Origin: Bacillota bacterium
Lineage (GTDB): Bacteria > Bacillota_E > RBS10-35 > JAJYVN01
Length of the DNA stretch: 5,597 nt
NCBI GenBank assembly: GCA_021846605.1
Contig: JAJZWQ010000181.1
Span: 1-5,597 of the forward strand
Direction: 5' to 3'
In this document: positions 1 through 5,597 of the stretch, one piece after another
How the letters are laid out: the number at the start of each line of letters is the position of its first letter
Position numbering within the stretch: position 1 is the stretch's first letter
Translations under genes and position numbers: made by a program
The notes under the pieces: model-generated
Seen by the model: the letters and a program-made list of their open reading frames with translations, nothing else
Told to the model about the DNA's origin: nothing
Database searches by the model: none

Positions 1-2
1 GC

Positions 3-983
3 TTCCGCGCGCTCCTGCGCGAACGCGCGCGGCTGGAGCCCATCTGGGCGAAGGCGGATGAACTGGGCGAGGTGCGGCGTGACCTGCTGGCGGCCGAGGG
101 GCTGCTGCCCGAGGCGGCGGCCGACGAGCGGCCGTGGCTCGAGGAGGAGGTCACCGAACTCCGACGTCGCCTGGAGCGCACCGAGGAGGCGTTGCGCATC
201 CTGCTCCTGCCGTCGGACCCGCGCGATGAACGTAACGTCATCCTGGAGGTGCGCGCCGGCACGGGGGGGGACGAGGCCGCCCTGTTCGCCGCCGACCTGG
301 CGCGCATGTACAGCCGCTACGCGGAGCGGCGGATTTGGCAGGTCGAGGTCCTGACCGCCAGCGAGACCGAGGGCGGCGGCATGCGCGAGATCATCCTCAG
401 CATCCGCGGAGACCGCGTGTATAGCCGGCTGAAGTTCGAAAGCGGCGTGCATCGTGTGCAGCGCGTGCCGGAGACCGAGGCCAACGGCCGCATCCATACC
501 AGCACCGCGACGGTCGCCGTCCTCAGTGAGGTGGATGAGGTCGAGGTGGAGATCCGTCCCGAGGACCTGGAGGTCGATACCTACCGCGCCAGCGGCGCCG
601 GTGGCCAGCACGTCAACCGCACGGAGTCGGCGATCCGCCTGACCCACCGCCCGACCGGCCTGGTGGTGACCTGCCAGGACGAACGCAGCCAGATCAAGAA
701 CCGCGCCAAGGCCATGGCCGTGCTGCGCGCCCGCCTGTTCGACATGCAGCTGTCCGCCCAGCAGGCACAGGTGGCCAGCGAGCGGCGCCAACTCGTCGGC
801 ACCGGCGACCGCAGCGAGCGCATCCGCACCTACAACTACCCCCAGAATCGGGTGAGCGACGAGCGCATCGATCTCACCCTCTACCACCTGCGGGACATCA
901 TCGACGGCGACCTGGACCAGGTGGCAGAGCCCCTGATCGCGGAAGATCAGGCCCGCCGCCTGCGGGGCGAGGTGCCGGTGTGA
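3..983 (+). CDS. prfA: Peptide chain release factor 1 (RF1), 5' end cut off by the window
   Basis: RF1 recognises UAA and UAG in the ribosomal A site and triggers hydrolysis of peptidyl-tRNA in the cytoplasm. The frame is open from the left edge (first whole codon at 3) and shows 326 residues. Known RF1 proteins have about 360, so roughly 35 N-terminal residues lie outside. In order I see the helical domain 1, the conserved [14 protein letters not shown] stretch (about 258-299), the stop-codon-reading PxT tripeptide as Pro-Glu-Thr (468-476) followed by EANGRIHTS, and the peptidyl-transferase GGQ loop in SGAGGQHVN (GGQ at 600-608). PxT rather than SPF separates RF1 from RF2. An in-frame GTG at 72 is not the start, because RF1-like sequence continues upstream of it. 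The stop TGA (981-983) overlaps the GTG of prmC, whose product methylates the GGQ glutamine. Identification is firm. Confidence 0.97.
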   Translation, partial: FRALLRERARLEPIWAKADELGEVRRDLLAAEGLLPEAAADERPWLEEEVTELRRRLERTEEALRILLLPSDPRDERNVILEVRAGTGGDEAALFAADLARMYSRYAERRIWQVEVLTASETEGGGMREIILSIRGDRVYSRLKFESGVHRVQRVPETEANGRIHTSTATVAVLSEVDEVEVEIRPEDLEVDTYRASGAGGQHVNRTESAIRLTHRPTGLVVTCQDERSQIKNRAKAMAVLRARLFDMQLSAQQAQVASERRQLVGTGDRSERIRTYNYPQNRVSDERIDLTLYHLRDIIDGDLDQVAEPLIAEDQARRLRGEVPV

Positions 984-1810
984 CGGCGCGGGCCGCCGTT
1001 GAGGAGGCCGCACGCCAACTGGCCGTGGCGGGTGTGCCCGCCCCGCGGCGCGAGGGGCGGCTTTTGCTTTTGGCGGTCGGCGGGCCGGATGTCCTGCTGG
1101 AGCCGGCTGCGGAGTTGGGGCCGGCGGCGTCCGCGTTCGCCATGGCCGTCGCGCGCCGGGCACGGCGCGAACCATTCGCCTATATCGTCGGGTACCGCGA
1201 GTTCTATGGCCTGCGGCTCGCCGTCGGCCCGGACGTCCTGATCCCGCGGCCGGAGACCGAAGGCCTGGTGGAGCATGCCGCGCGCCTGGCGCCCCCGGGC
1301 GGGCGGGCCGCCGACCTCTGCACGGGGAGCGGCGCCGTGGCCATCGCCCTGGCCTGGACCCGTCCGGACCTGGTGATCGACGCCTCGGACCTCTTTCCCG
1401 CAGCCCTGGAGGTGGCCCGGGTCAACCTTGCCGCCTGCGAAATCGGAGCCCGGGTGCGGTTGCACCAGGGGGATCTGTGGGAAGCGTTGCCCGCCGCCGC
1501 CTACGATGTGTGCACCTGCAACCCGCCCTACGTGGCCACCGAGGAGTGGGAGCGGTTGGAGCCGGAGGTGCGGGAGTGGGAACCGGAGGTGGCGCTGGTG
1601 CCCGCCGGCGGTTGGCGCGCCATGTATCGGCGGCTGGCCGCAGGCGCCAGCACCCGCCTTGCGCCCGGCGGGTGGCTGCTCGCCGAAATCGGGGGCGGCC
1701 AGGGCGCGGCGGTGGCCGCGATCTTCGCCGAAGCCGGCCTGGGCGACGTCCAGGTGCGGGCGGACCTGGCGGGTTTGCCCCGCTACTGTTTGGGGCGACG
1801 GATGCGATGA
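980..1810 (+). CDS. prmC: Peptide chain release factor N5-glutamine methyltransferase PrmC (HemK)
   Basis: PrmC uses S-adenosylmethionine to methylate the side-chain amide of the GGQ glutamine in RF1 and RF2, which raises termination efficiency. The 276-residue product has the usual length. It shows a helical N-terminal domain (about 1-70), [10 protein letters not shown], the family motif IPRPET (88-93), the AdoMet-binding loop DLCTGSGA (112-119) and the catalytic NPPY (181-184), which binds the substrate glutamine. The loop has Cys where many homologues have Gly (DLGTGSG); this small variation is not expected to matter. The GTG start at 980 overlaps the prfA stop as GTGA and is preceded by GAGG at 969-972 with a 7-nt spacer, which supports this start and coupling to prfA. 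The stop overlaps the next start as ATGA (1807-1810). Lying directly after its substrate gene makes the assignment very secure. Confidence 0.96.
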   Translation: MTARAAVEEAARQLAVAGVPAPRREGRLLLLAVGGPDVLLEPAAELGPAASAFAMAVARRARREPFAYIVGYREFYGLRLAVGPDVLIPRPETEGLVEHAARLAPPGGRAADLCTGSGAVAIALAWTRPDLVIDASDLFPAALEVARVNLAACEIGARVRLHQGDLWEALPAAAYDVCTCNPPYVATEEWERLEPEVREWEPEVALVPAGGWRAMYRRLAAGASTRLAPGGWLLAEIGGGQGAAVAAIFAEAGLGDVQVRADLAGLPRYCLGRRMR

Positions 1811-2775
1811 CCACGGCCCAACTGCGGTCGGTGGCGCGCGCGGCGGCGATTCTGCGCGCCGGAGGCCTGGTGGCCTTCCCGACGGAGACGGTCTACGGGC
1901 TTGGCGCCGACTGCCTCAACGGCACGGCCGTGCGCGGGATTTTTGCCGCCAAGGGGCGTCCGGTAGACAACCCCCTCATCGTGCACGTGGCCAATACGGA
2001 CCAGGCAGAGGCCATTGCGGTCCTGGACGATCGCGCCAGGCAGCTTGTCGGGCGGTTCTGGCCCGGACCGCTGACCCTGGTCCTGCCCTCACGCGACGTC
2101 GTGCCCCCCGAGGTGCGGGCCGGCCTGCCCTCCGTAGCCGTCCGCTGCCCGCGTCATCCCGTGGCCCTGCGGCTGATCGCGGCTTGCGGCACGCCGCTTG
2201 CGGCCCCGTCCGCCAACCGTTCGGGGCGCCCCAGCCCCACGACCGCCGCCGCCGTGCTGGACGAGCTCGGCGGGCGCATCGATGCCGTGCTGGATGGCGG
2301 CCCGTGTCTTCTCGGCGTGGAATCGACCGTTGTGGACGCCACGGGGCCGGAACTGCGCCTTCTGCGCCTGGGAGCGCTGCCGGCCGAGGCACTCGGCCTT
2401 GCGCCCCGGGTCGGCGCCGACGCCCCCGCGGCAAGCCCGGGCATGCGCCACCGCCACTACGCGCCAGCGATTCCGCTGGAGGTGGTGGGCGACCTCCAGG
2501 CAGCACTGGCGGCGCGCCCGGACGCTGCGGTGCTCTGCCCGGAGGCCCTCGCCCACCGCCTGGGGCTGGAACCGGGACCGGCCGTGTCGGTGCTGCCCGA
2601 GGACCCCGAGCGCCGCGCGGCCGGGCTGTATGCGGCGTTGCGCCACCTGGAGCGCTCGGGCCGGCCCGTCATCCTGGCGGCGGCGCTGCCGGAGGTCGGG
2701 CTGGACGCCGCCGTGATGGATCGCCTGCGCCGGGCGGCATCGGGGTCGGGGAGCCGTCGCGACATCGAGAAATGA
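1807..2775 (+). CDS. sua5: L-threonylcarbamoyladenylate synthase, long Sua5 form
   Basis: The enzyme makes threonylcarbamoyl-AMP from threonine, bicarbonate and ATP, the first step of t6A37 modification in tRNAs that read ANN codons. TsaD and its partners then transfer the group to tRNA. The 322-residue product has the YrdC/TsaC catalytic domain (about 5-200), with PTETVYGLG (25-33), KGRPVDNPLIVH (49-60) and SANRSG (135-140). These are the family's nucleotide- and threonine-binding segments. A linker with SPGMRHRHYAP (210-220) and a roughly 100-residue C-terminal Sua5 domain follow, so this is the two-domain Sua5 type rather than short TsaC. The frame is open further upstream, but the ATG at 1807 overlaps the prmC stop as ATGA and matches where the family begins; earlier codons overlap prmC and look non-homologous. 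No strong Shine-Dalgarno sequence is visible, so translation probably depends on coupling to prmC. Confidence 0.95.
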   Translation: MTTAQLRSVARAAAILRAGGLVAFPTETVYGLGADCLNGTAVRGIFAAKGRPVDNPLIVHVANTDQAEAIAVLDDRARQLVGRFWPGPLTLVLPSRDVVPPEVRAGLPSVAVRCPRHPVALRLIAACGTPLAAPSANRSGRPSPTTAAAVLDELGGRIDAVLDGGPCLLGVESTVVDATGPELRLLRLGALPAEALGLAPRVGADAPAASPGMRHRHYAPAIPLEVVGDLQAALAARPDAAVLCPEALAHRLGLEPGPAVSVLPEDPERRAAGLYAALRHLERSGRPVILAAALPEVGLDAAVMDRLRRAASGSGSRRDIEK

Positions 2776-2796
2776 GTGTCTTGCGGGGGGACGCTC

Positions 2797-2805
2797 TGCT
2801 AGACT
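2797..2805 (+). promoter_or_regulatory. Possible extended -10 promoter element upstream of the cupin PGI gene
   Basis: TGCTAGACT fits the extended -10 form TGn-TAnnnT, with the TAGACT hexamer at 2800-2805. It lies in the 63-nt gap after sua5, and transcription would start near 2812, leaving a short leader before the PGI start. No good -35 box is seen at normal spacing: TTGCGG at 2781-2786 is only 13 nt away. The same CTAGACTG octamer recurs before wecA. This is a sequence-pattern call only. Confidence 0.35.
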
Positions 2806-2838
2806 GGCTTTTGGCCTGCGGGGCGCCGCTCCGGGGCG

Positions 2839-3648
2839 ATGGATCATGTGGGGGGGCCGGGCATGGTGGATCTGGAGGCCGCAAGTGGCCTGCCGCTGAA
2901 ACTGAAGGACGATGGCACGCTCGAGTTCACAGAGAACCTGCCGGAGGTCAAGCCGGCGGTGCGCACGTTGGATGCCATGCGCGGGGTGCTGGCCGATCCG
3001 GCGGCCTCCGGTCCCGAGATCCTCTACTATATGTATCGGGATGTCGGTTTTGCCGCGGACAAGGCCCGGTTTCACGCCCACGGCCTGCGTTATGACATCA
3101 CCGTCCTGGTTCCGGCCAAGCTCGGTGACGAGTACACCAAGACATTCGGCCACTATCACCCCAAGGCCCCGGGCGGGGCGTACTACCCTGAGGTCTACGA
3201 AGTGATCTACGGCAAGGCCATCTATGCCTTGCAGCACCGTGCCGAAGACGGGCGCATCGACGACGTGCTCGCCATTCCCGCCCTCCCCGGTGATAAGGTG
3301 TTCATGCTCCCGGGCTACGGGCACGCAACGATCAATATCGGGGACACGCCCCTGGTGATGGCCAACTGGGTGGCCGGCGAGTTCAACTCCGAGTATGGGG
3401 ACTATCAGGAGCGGCACGGAGCCGCCTACTACGCGCTGGCCGGCGCCGAGGCCGTCCGCTGGCAGCGCAACGCGCACTACGACAACCCGCCCGAGGTCCG
3501 GGTGGCGTCGCCGCTCTGCCCCCAGCAGACGACGGCGCTGCGGGCGGGCAGGCCGATGTATCCGGATGGCTGCAACCATCCAGATCGCCTCGGATACCTC
3601 CTGGACGCAAACCGCTATCGTGGTGACTGGGCGGCCCTGGTGGGCTGA
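2839..3648 (+). CDS. Cupin-type glucose-6-phosphate isomerase
   Basis: This looks like a metal-dependent phosphoglucose isomerase of the cupin (archaeal-type) family, which interconverts glucose 6-phosphate and fructose 6-phosphate in the cytoplasm and is unrelated in fold to classical PGI. Visible motifs are TFGHYHP with His105 and His107, PEVYE with Glu118, and LPGYGHATINIGD with His162. These align with the His-His-Glu-His metal set known from Pyrococcus PGI (TxGHxH...ExY...H). The 269-residue protein is longer than the roughly 190-residue archaeal enzyme. It has extra N-terminal sequence (about 1-60, including YYMYRDVG), a C-terminal extension, and a longer insert between the HxH and the Glu, as in bacterial members I recall. 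The start is uncertain: ATG 2839 gives the longest form, while ATG 2863 (residue 9) has a G-run at 2850-2856 six nucleotides upstream and may be the real one. The next gene begins 13 nt downstream. Another cupin sugar isomerase is the main alternative. Confidence 0.85.
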   Translation: MDHVGGPGMVDLEAASGLPLKLKDDGTLEFTENLPEVKPAVRTLDAMRGVLADPAASGPEILYYMYRDVGFAADKARFHAHGLRYDITVLVPAKLGDEYTKTFGHYHPKAPGGAYYPEVYEVIYGKAIYALQHRAEDGRIDDVLAIPALPGDKVFMLPGYGHATINIGDTPLVMANWVAGEFNSEYGDYQERHGAAYYALAGAEAVRWQRNAHYDNPPEVRVASPLCPQQTTALRAGRPMYPDGCNHPDRLGYLLDANRYRGDWAALVG

Positions 3649-3661
3649 AGCCGGGGGAAGG

Positions 3662-4510
3662 GTGGGGGCGGCGGTGCTGCCAGCACGGGTCGTGTTCGTC
3701 TGTACCGGTAACACCTGCCGCTCGCCCCTGGCAGAGGCAATGGCGCGGCGGATCTTCGCCAGCCACGCCCTGCCGGTGGCCGTGACCTCAGCGGGGATCG
3801 CCGCCGCACCGGGCGCGCCCGCCGCTCCCGAGGCCCGCGCCGAGGCCGCCCGCCGTGGGCTGGACCTGGAGGGCCACCGGGCGCGGCGGGTCGAGGACGT
3901 GCGGGGGGCGACCGATGCGGTCTGGCTGACCATGACGCCGGACCAGGCCGAGCACCTGCGCACCGAGTTCGGGATCGCCGCCGAGGCCCTTCTGGGCTAT
4001 GCCCGCCAACTGGGGGTGGCCACATTCGGCCGGGAGACGCTTCCGGACCCCCTGGGCGGGGGCGCGGAAGCGTACGCCGACACCGCCCGCGCCCTGGAGG
4101 AGGTCCTGGAGGGCGTCGCCCAGGCATGGCGGGCGCAACTGGCCCTGCCGGCTCCCACCGACATCGGCACGATGCAGACCAAGACGATCGCCCTGCCGCG
4201 CCTGGCGGGTCTGCGACCCACGCTGGAGTCCACGGCGCTCAAGCTCCAGGAGGAGGCGGGCGAACTGGCCGAGGCCATCGGCAAGTATCGGGCGCTCTCC
4301 GGGGAGCGCCGACGCCACCCGCCGCAACAGGTCATGGGGACCATCGGCCAGGAACTATTGGACGTGGCCCAGACAGCCATAACCATGATGTTTGTACTCG
4401 AAGAACAGTATGGAGTGGACCTGCAGAGCCTCTTGGAGGAGCACGTGCGCAAGCTGGCTGCCAAGGGGTACCTGCAACAGGCGCGCGAGCCCGAGTCTGG
4501 CAGGTACTAG
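3662..4510 (+). CDS. YwlE-like low-molecular-weight phosphatase fused to a MazG-like nucleotide pyrophosphohydrolase
   Basis: One uninterrupted frame of 282 residues encodes two enzymes. Residues about 8-155 form a low-molecular-weight protein-tyrosine-phosphatase fold. The P-loop is CTGNTCRS (nucleophile Cys14, Arg20), followed by SAG (43-45), LTMT (89-92) and the general-acid Asp129-Pro130. Thr18 sits where YwlE of Bacillus has the Thr linked to phospho-arginine preference, so a protein-arginine phosphatase is likely but unproven. Residues about 171-271 form an all-alpha MazG-like domain with EExxE (Glu197, Glu198, Glu201) and ExxD (Glu231, Asp234), the Mg-binding set of nucleoside triphosphate pyrophosphohydrolases; its substrate cannot be read from sequence. 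The linker (about 156-170) is short and Ala/Pro-rich. The start is GTG 3662 or GTG 3674; both lie in a purine-rich run and both keep the whole P-loop. The spacing after the PGI stop suggests co-transcription. Family phosphatases are usually about 150 residues and stand alone. Confidence 0.88.
   Translation: MGAAVLPARVVFVCTGNTCRSPLAEAMARRIFASHALPVAVTSAGIAAAPGAPAAPEARAEAARRGLDLEGHRARRVEDVRGATDAVWLTMTPDQAEHLRTEFGIAAEALLGYARQLGVATFGRETLPDPLGGGAEAYADTARALEEVLEGVAQAWRAQLALPAPTDIGTMQTKTIALPRLAGLRPTLESTALKLQEEAGELAEAIGKYRALSGERRRHPPQQVMGTIGQELLDVAQTAITMMFVLEEQYGVDLQSLLEEHVRKLAAKGYLQQAREPESGRY
4172..4507 (+). other. MazG-like domain within the fusion, beginning at an internal Met
   Basis: The ATG at 4172 (Met171 of the fusion) is where a stand-alone MazG-like protein could begin (MQTKTIALPRL). 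The domain then runs through KLQEEAGELAEA and ELLDVAQTAI to KLAAKGYL near the end. No stop codon separates it from the phosphatase domain, and no purine-rich ribosome-binding site lies in the 15 nt before this ATG. Independent translation is therefore not supported, and the fused product is preferred. It is listed separately so that the second enzyme is not overlooked. Confidence 0.75.
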
Positions 4511-4549
4511 GGCTTGTACCCGGCCGGGCGCGCGCGGTTCAATGGGCTC

Positions 4550-4555
4550 TAGACT
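4550..4555 (+). promoter_or_regulatory. Possible -10 promoter hexamer upstream of wecA-like gene
   Basis: TAGACT lies in the 73-nt gap between the phosphatase-MazG stop and the wecA-like start, inside the octamer CTAGACTG also found before the PGI gene. A start of transcription near 4562 would give a leader of about 22 nt containing the Shine-Dalgarno sequence. It lacks the TGn extension, and the only TTG-type box (TTGTAC, 4514-4519) is 30 nt away, so support is weak. Confidence 0.27.
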
Positions 4556-4569
4556 GCGCGGGTGTGCGT

Positions 4570-4575
4570 AGGAGG
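4570..4575 (+). promoter_or_regulatory. Strong Shine-Dalgarno sequence fixing the wecA-like start
   Basis: AGGAGG lies 8 nt before the GTG at 4584. It is the best ribosome-binding site in the window and decides in favour of this GTG as the start of the transferase gene. Confidence 0.8.
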
Positions 4576-4583
4576 GCCGAACT

Positions 4584-5597
4584 GTGGGCACGGTGGCGTG
4601 GACGGACATCCTGTTGGCGTGCCTTCCCGCACTCGCTGCGGGGATCATCGTCACGCCTTTGGTCCGCCGCCTGGCACTTCGGGTGGGCGCGGTCGACCAT
4701 CCCGGCGCGCGCAGTATCCATTCCAGCCCCGTGCCGTACATGGGCGGGCTGGCGTTGCTCATCTCCTTCCTCGTCGGTATCGGGGCCGTCTGGGCCCTCC
4801 ACCGGCCCTCCGTCCTGCCCAGCGACCCAGTGCGGCTGGTGGGTGTTGCCCTGGGCGGCCTCATCATCGTGGGCGTGGGATTGGTGGACGACCTGGGCCG
4901 CTTCTGGGCGACCCGTCTCCCGCTTCTGGCCGACCACGAGGGCCGCGGGCTGCGACCCGCCGTGAAGGTGGCGGCGGAGATCGTCGCCGCCTTGGTCCTG
5001 ATCCGCTTCGGTGTACAGATCCCGGGCATCCACCAGCCCTTTGGCCACAGATACCTGTCGTTCGGCTGGTTCTCCTATCCCATCACCATCCTCTGGGTCG
5101 TTGGGCTCACGAACGCCGTCAACCTCATCGACGGCCTGGACGGCCTGGCGGCGGGGGTGGCGGCCATCGCCTGCGTGACGCTCTTGGCGGTCACCCTGCC
5201 CCTGGTGTCCTGGGGGCCGTCCCTGGCCGTCGTCGGTGGCGCCGCGCTCTTGGGCGCCTGCCTGGCCTTTCTGCCATGGAACTTCCACCCGGCGCGCATC
5301 TTCATGGGGGACGCCGGCGCGCTCTTCCTCGGCTTTGTGCTCAGCAGCGTCTCGATCATGGGCATGCATCCGACCAAGGACGCCACTCTCCTGACGGTGG
5401 CGGTGCCGACCCTGGCGATGGGGCTCCCGGTCTTTGACACCCTGCTGGCGATCCTGCGGCGGTTCCGGTCAGGCCAGCAGATGGCGGTGGCCGACCGTGC
5501 GCACACGCATCACCGTCTGTTGGACCTGGGCTTGGGCCAGCGGGATGCGGTGGTGTTGCTCTACGTGGCCAGCGGCTGGCTCGGCGTCAGCGCCGTC
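4584..5597 (+). CDS. wecA: Undecaprenyl-phosphate GlcNAc-1-phosphate transferase (WecA/TagO family), 3' end cut off
   Basis: This membrane enzyme of the MraY/glycosyltransferase-4 family moves GlcNAc-1-phosphate (or a related HexNAc-1-phosphate) from a UDP-sugar to undecaprenyl phosphate, starting teichoic acid or other surface polymer synthesis. The 338 visible residues begin at GTG 4584 after a strong AGGAGG site, and the frame stays open to the right edge. Motifs are RSIHSSPVPYMGG (43-55), the Mg-binding DDLG (Asp102-Asp103), NAVNLIDGLDGLAAG (177-191, with Asp183 and Asp186), FMGDAG (240-245) and the sugar-nucleotide HTHH motif (His307-His310) in ADRAHTHHRLLDLG. The HxHH signature separates WecA/TagO from MraY. 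Hydrophobic segments at about 8-27, 54-72, 84-101, 128-143, 164-176, 190-208, 213-231, 246-261, 268-291 and from 323 fit a multi-span protein. The loop after DDLG is about 16 residues longer than usual. It may be called tagO or rfe; the exact polymer is not deducible. Confidence 0.93.
   Translation, partial: MGTVAWTDILLACLPALAAGIIVTPLVRRLALRVGAVDHPGARSIHSSPVPYMGGLALLISFLVGIGAVWALHRPSVLPSDPVRLVGVALGGLIIVGVGLVDDLGRFWATRLPLLADHEGRGLRPAVKVAAEIVAALVLIRFGVQIPGIHQPFGHRYLSFGWFSYPITILWVVGLTNAVNLIDGLDGLAAGVAAIACVTLLAVTLPLVSWGPSLAVVGGAALLGACLAFLPWNFHPARIFMGDAGALFLGFVLSSVSIMGMHPTKDATLLTVAVPTLAMGLPVFDTLLAILRRFRSGQQMAVADRAHTHHRLLDLGLGQRDAVVLLYVASGWLGVSAV

Noticed and set aside
72..983. GTG at 72 as the start of prfA
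   Set aside because: The same frame is open to the left edge and the upstream residues ([15 protein letters not shown]) fit RF1 domain 1, so the gene is truncated by the window.
1312..1336. Cys in the PrmC AdoMet loop (DLCTGSG) as a sign of a divergent or inactive enzyme
   Set aside because: The other loop residues, IPRPET and NPPY are intact, and Cys at this position is tolerated in methyltransferases of this class.
1428..3095. Long open frame on the plus strand (555 codons) across prmC, sua5 and the PGI start
   Set aside because: It is a shifted frame over genes with clear family motifs, and its product is a Gly/Arg/Pro-rich composition artefact.
2772..3095. ATG at 2772 overlapping the sua5 stop as ATGA, as if starting a coupled gene
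   Set aside because: The frame runs over the first 85 or so codons of the PGI gene and gives no recognisable protein; the overlap pattern looks coincidental.
2089..3963. Long open frame on the minus strand (624 codons) opposite sua5, the PGI gene and the phosphatase
   Set aside because: It lies entirely antisense to three well-recognised genes, has low-complexity Arg/Ala/Gly/Pro-rich sequence without recognisable motifs, and is what high GC content produces by chance.
4519..4528. Perfect palindrome CCCGGCCGGG after the phosphatase-MazG stop, considered as a terminator
   Set aside because: It has no loop of useful size and no T-run follows, so it does not fit an intrinsic terminator; short GC palindromes are common at this composition.

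Overview
The window is a compact, GC-rich bacterial stretch with six genes, all on the + strand, and almost no non-coding DNA. In order: the 3' nine-tenths of prfA (release factor RF1), prmC (RF1/RF2 glutamine methyltransferase), a long-form Sua5/TsaC (threonylcarbamoyl-AMP synthase for tRNA t6A), a cupin-type glucose-6-phosphate isomerase, an in-frame fusion of a YwlE-like low-molecular-weight phosphatase to a MazG-like nucleotide pyrophosphohydrolase domain, and a WecA/TagO-type undecaprenyl-phosphate GlcNAc-1-phosphate transferase that runs off the right edge.

The order prfA-prmC-sua5-(ywlE) followed by wecA/tagO resembles the housekeeping block upstream of the ATP synthase operon in many Bacillota. 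With the very high GC content, GTG starts and a bacterial cupin-type PGI, this suggests a high-GC, possibly thermophilic, Bacillota lineage or a Chloroflexota-like relative. This is inference from gene order and composition; no rRNA or other taxonomic marker is present. In many Bacillota rpiB, glyA and upp lie near ywlE; here a cupin PGI precedes the phosphatase and wecA follows it directly.

Positions 3-2775 form a translation-maintenance block. RF1, the enzyme that methylates the RF1 GGQ glutamine, and the enzyme that starts tRNA t6A synthesis are joined by 4-nt GTGA and ATGA overlaps, so they are probably co-transcribed and translationally coupled. Positions 2776-2838 are a short leader with a possible extended -10 element. 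Positions 2839-4510 hold the PGI and the phosphatase-MazG fusion, 13 nt apart. Positions 4511-4583 are a second short gap with a similar -10-like hexamer and a strong Shine-Dalgarno sequence for wecA, which occupies the rest of the window and starts lipid-linked wall or surface polymer synthesis.

Most genes are ordinary housekeeping genes. The points most worth a second look are the phosphatase-MazG fusion, the cupin PGI in this locus, the shared CTAGACTG motif in both real intergenic gaps, and an extended cytoplasmic loop in the WecA-like enzyme. I saw no mobile element, CRISPR array, tRNA, rRNA or convincing terminator.
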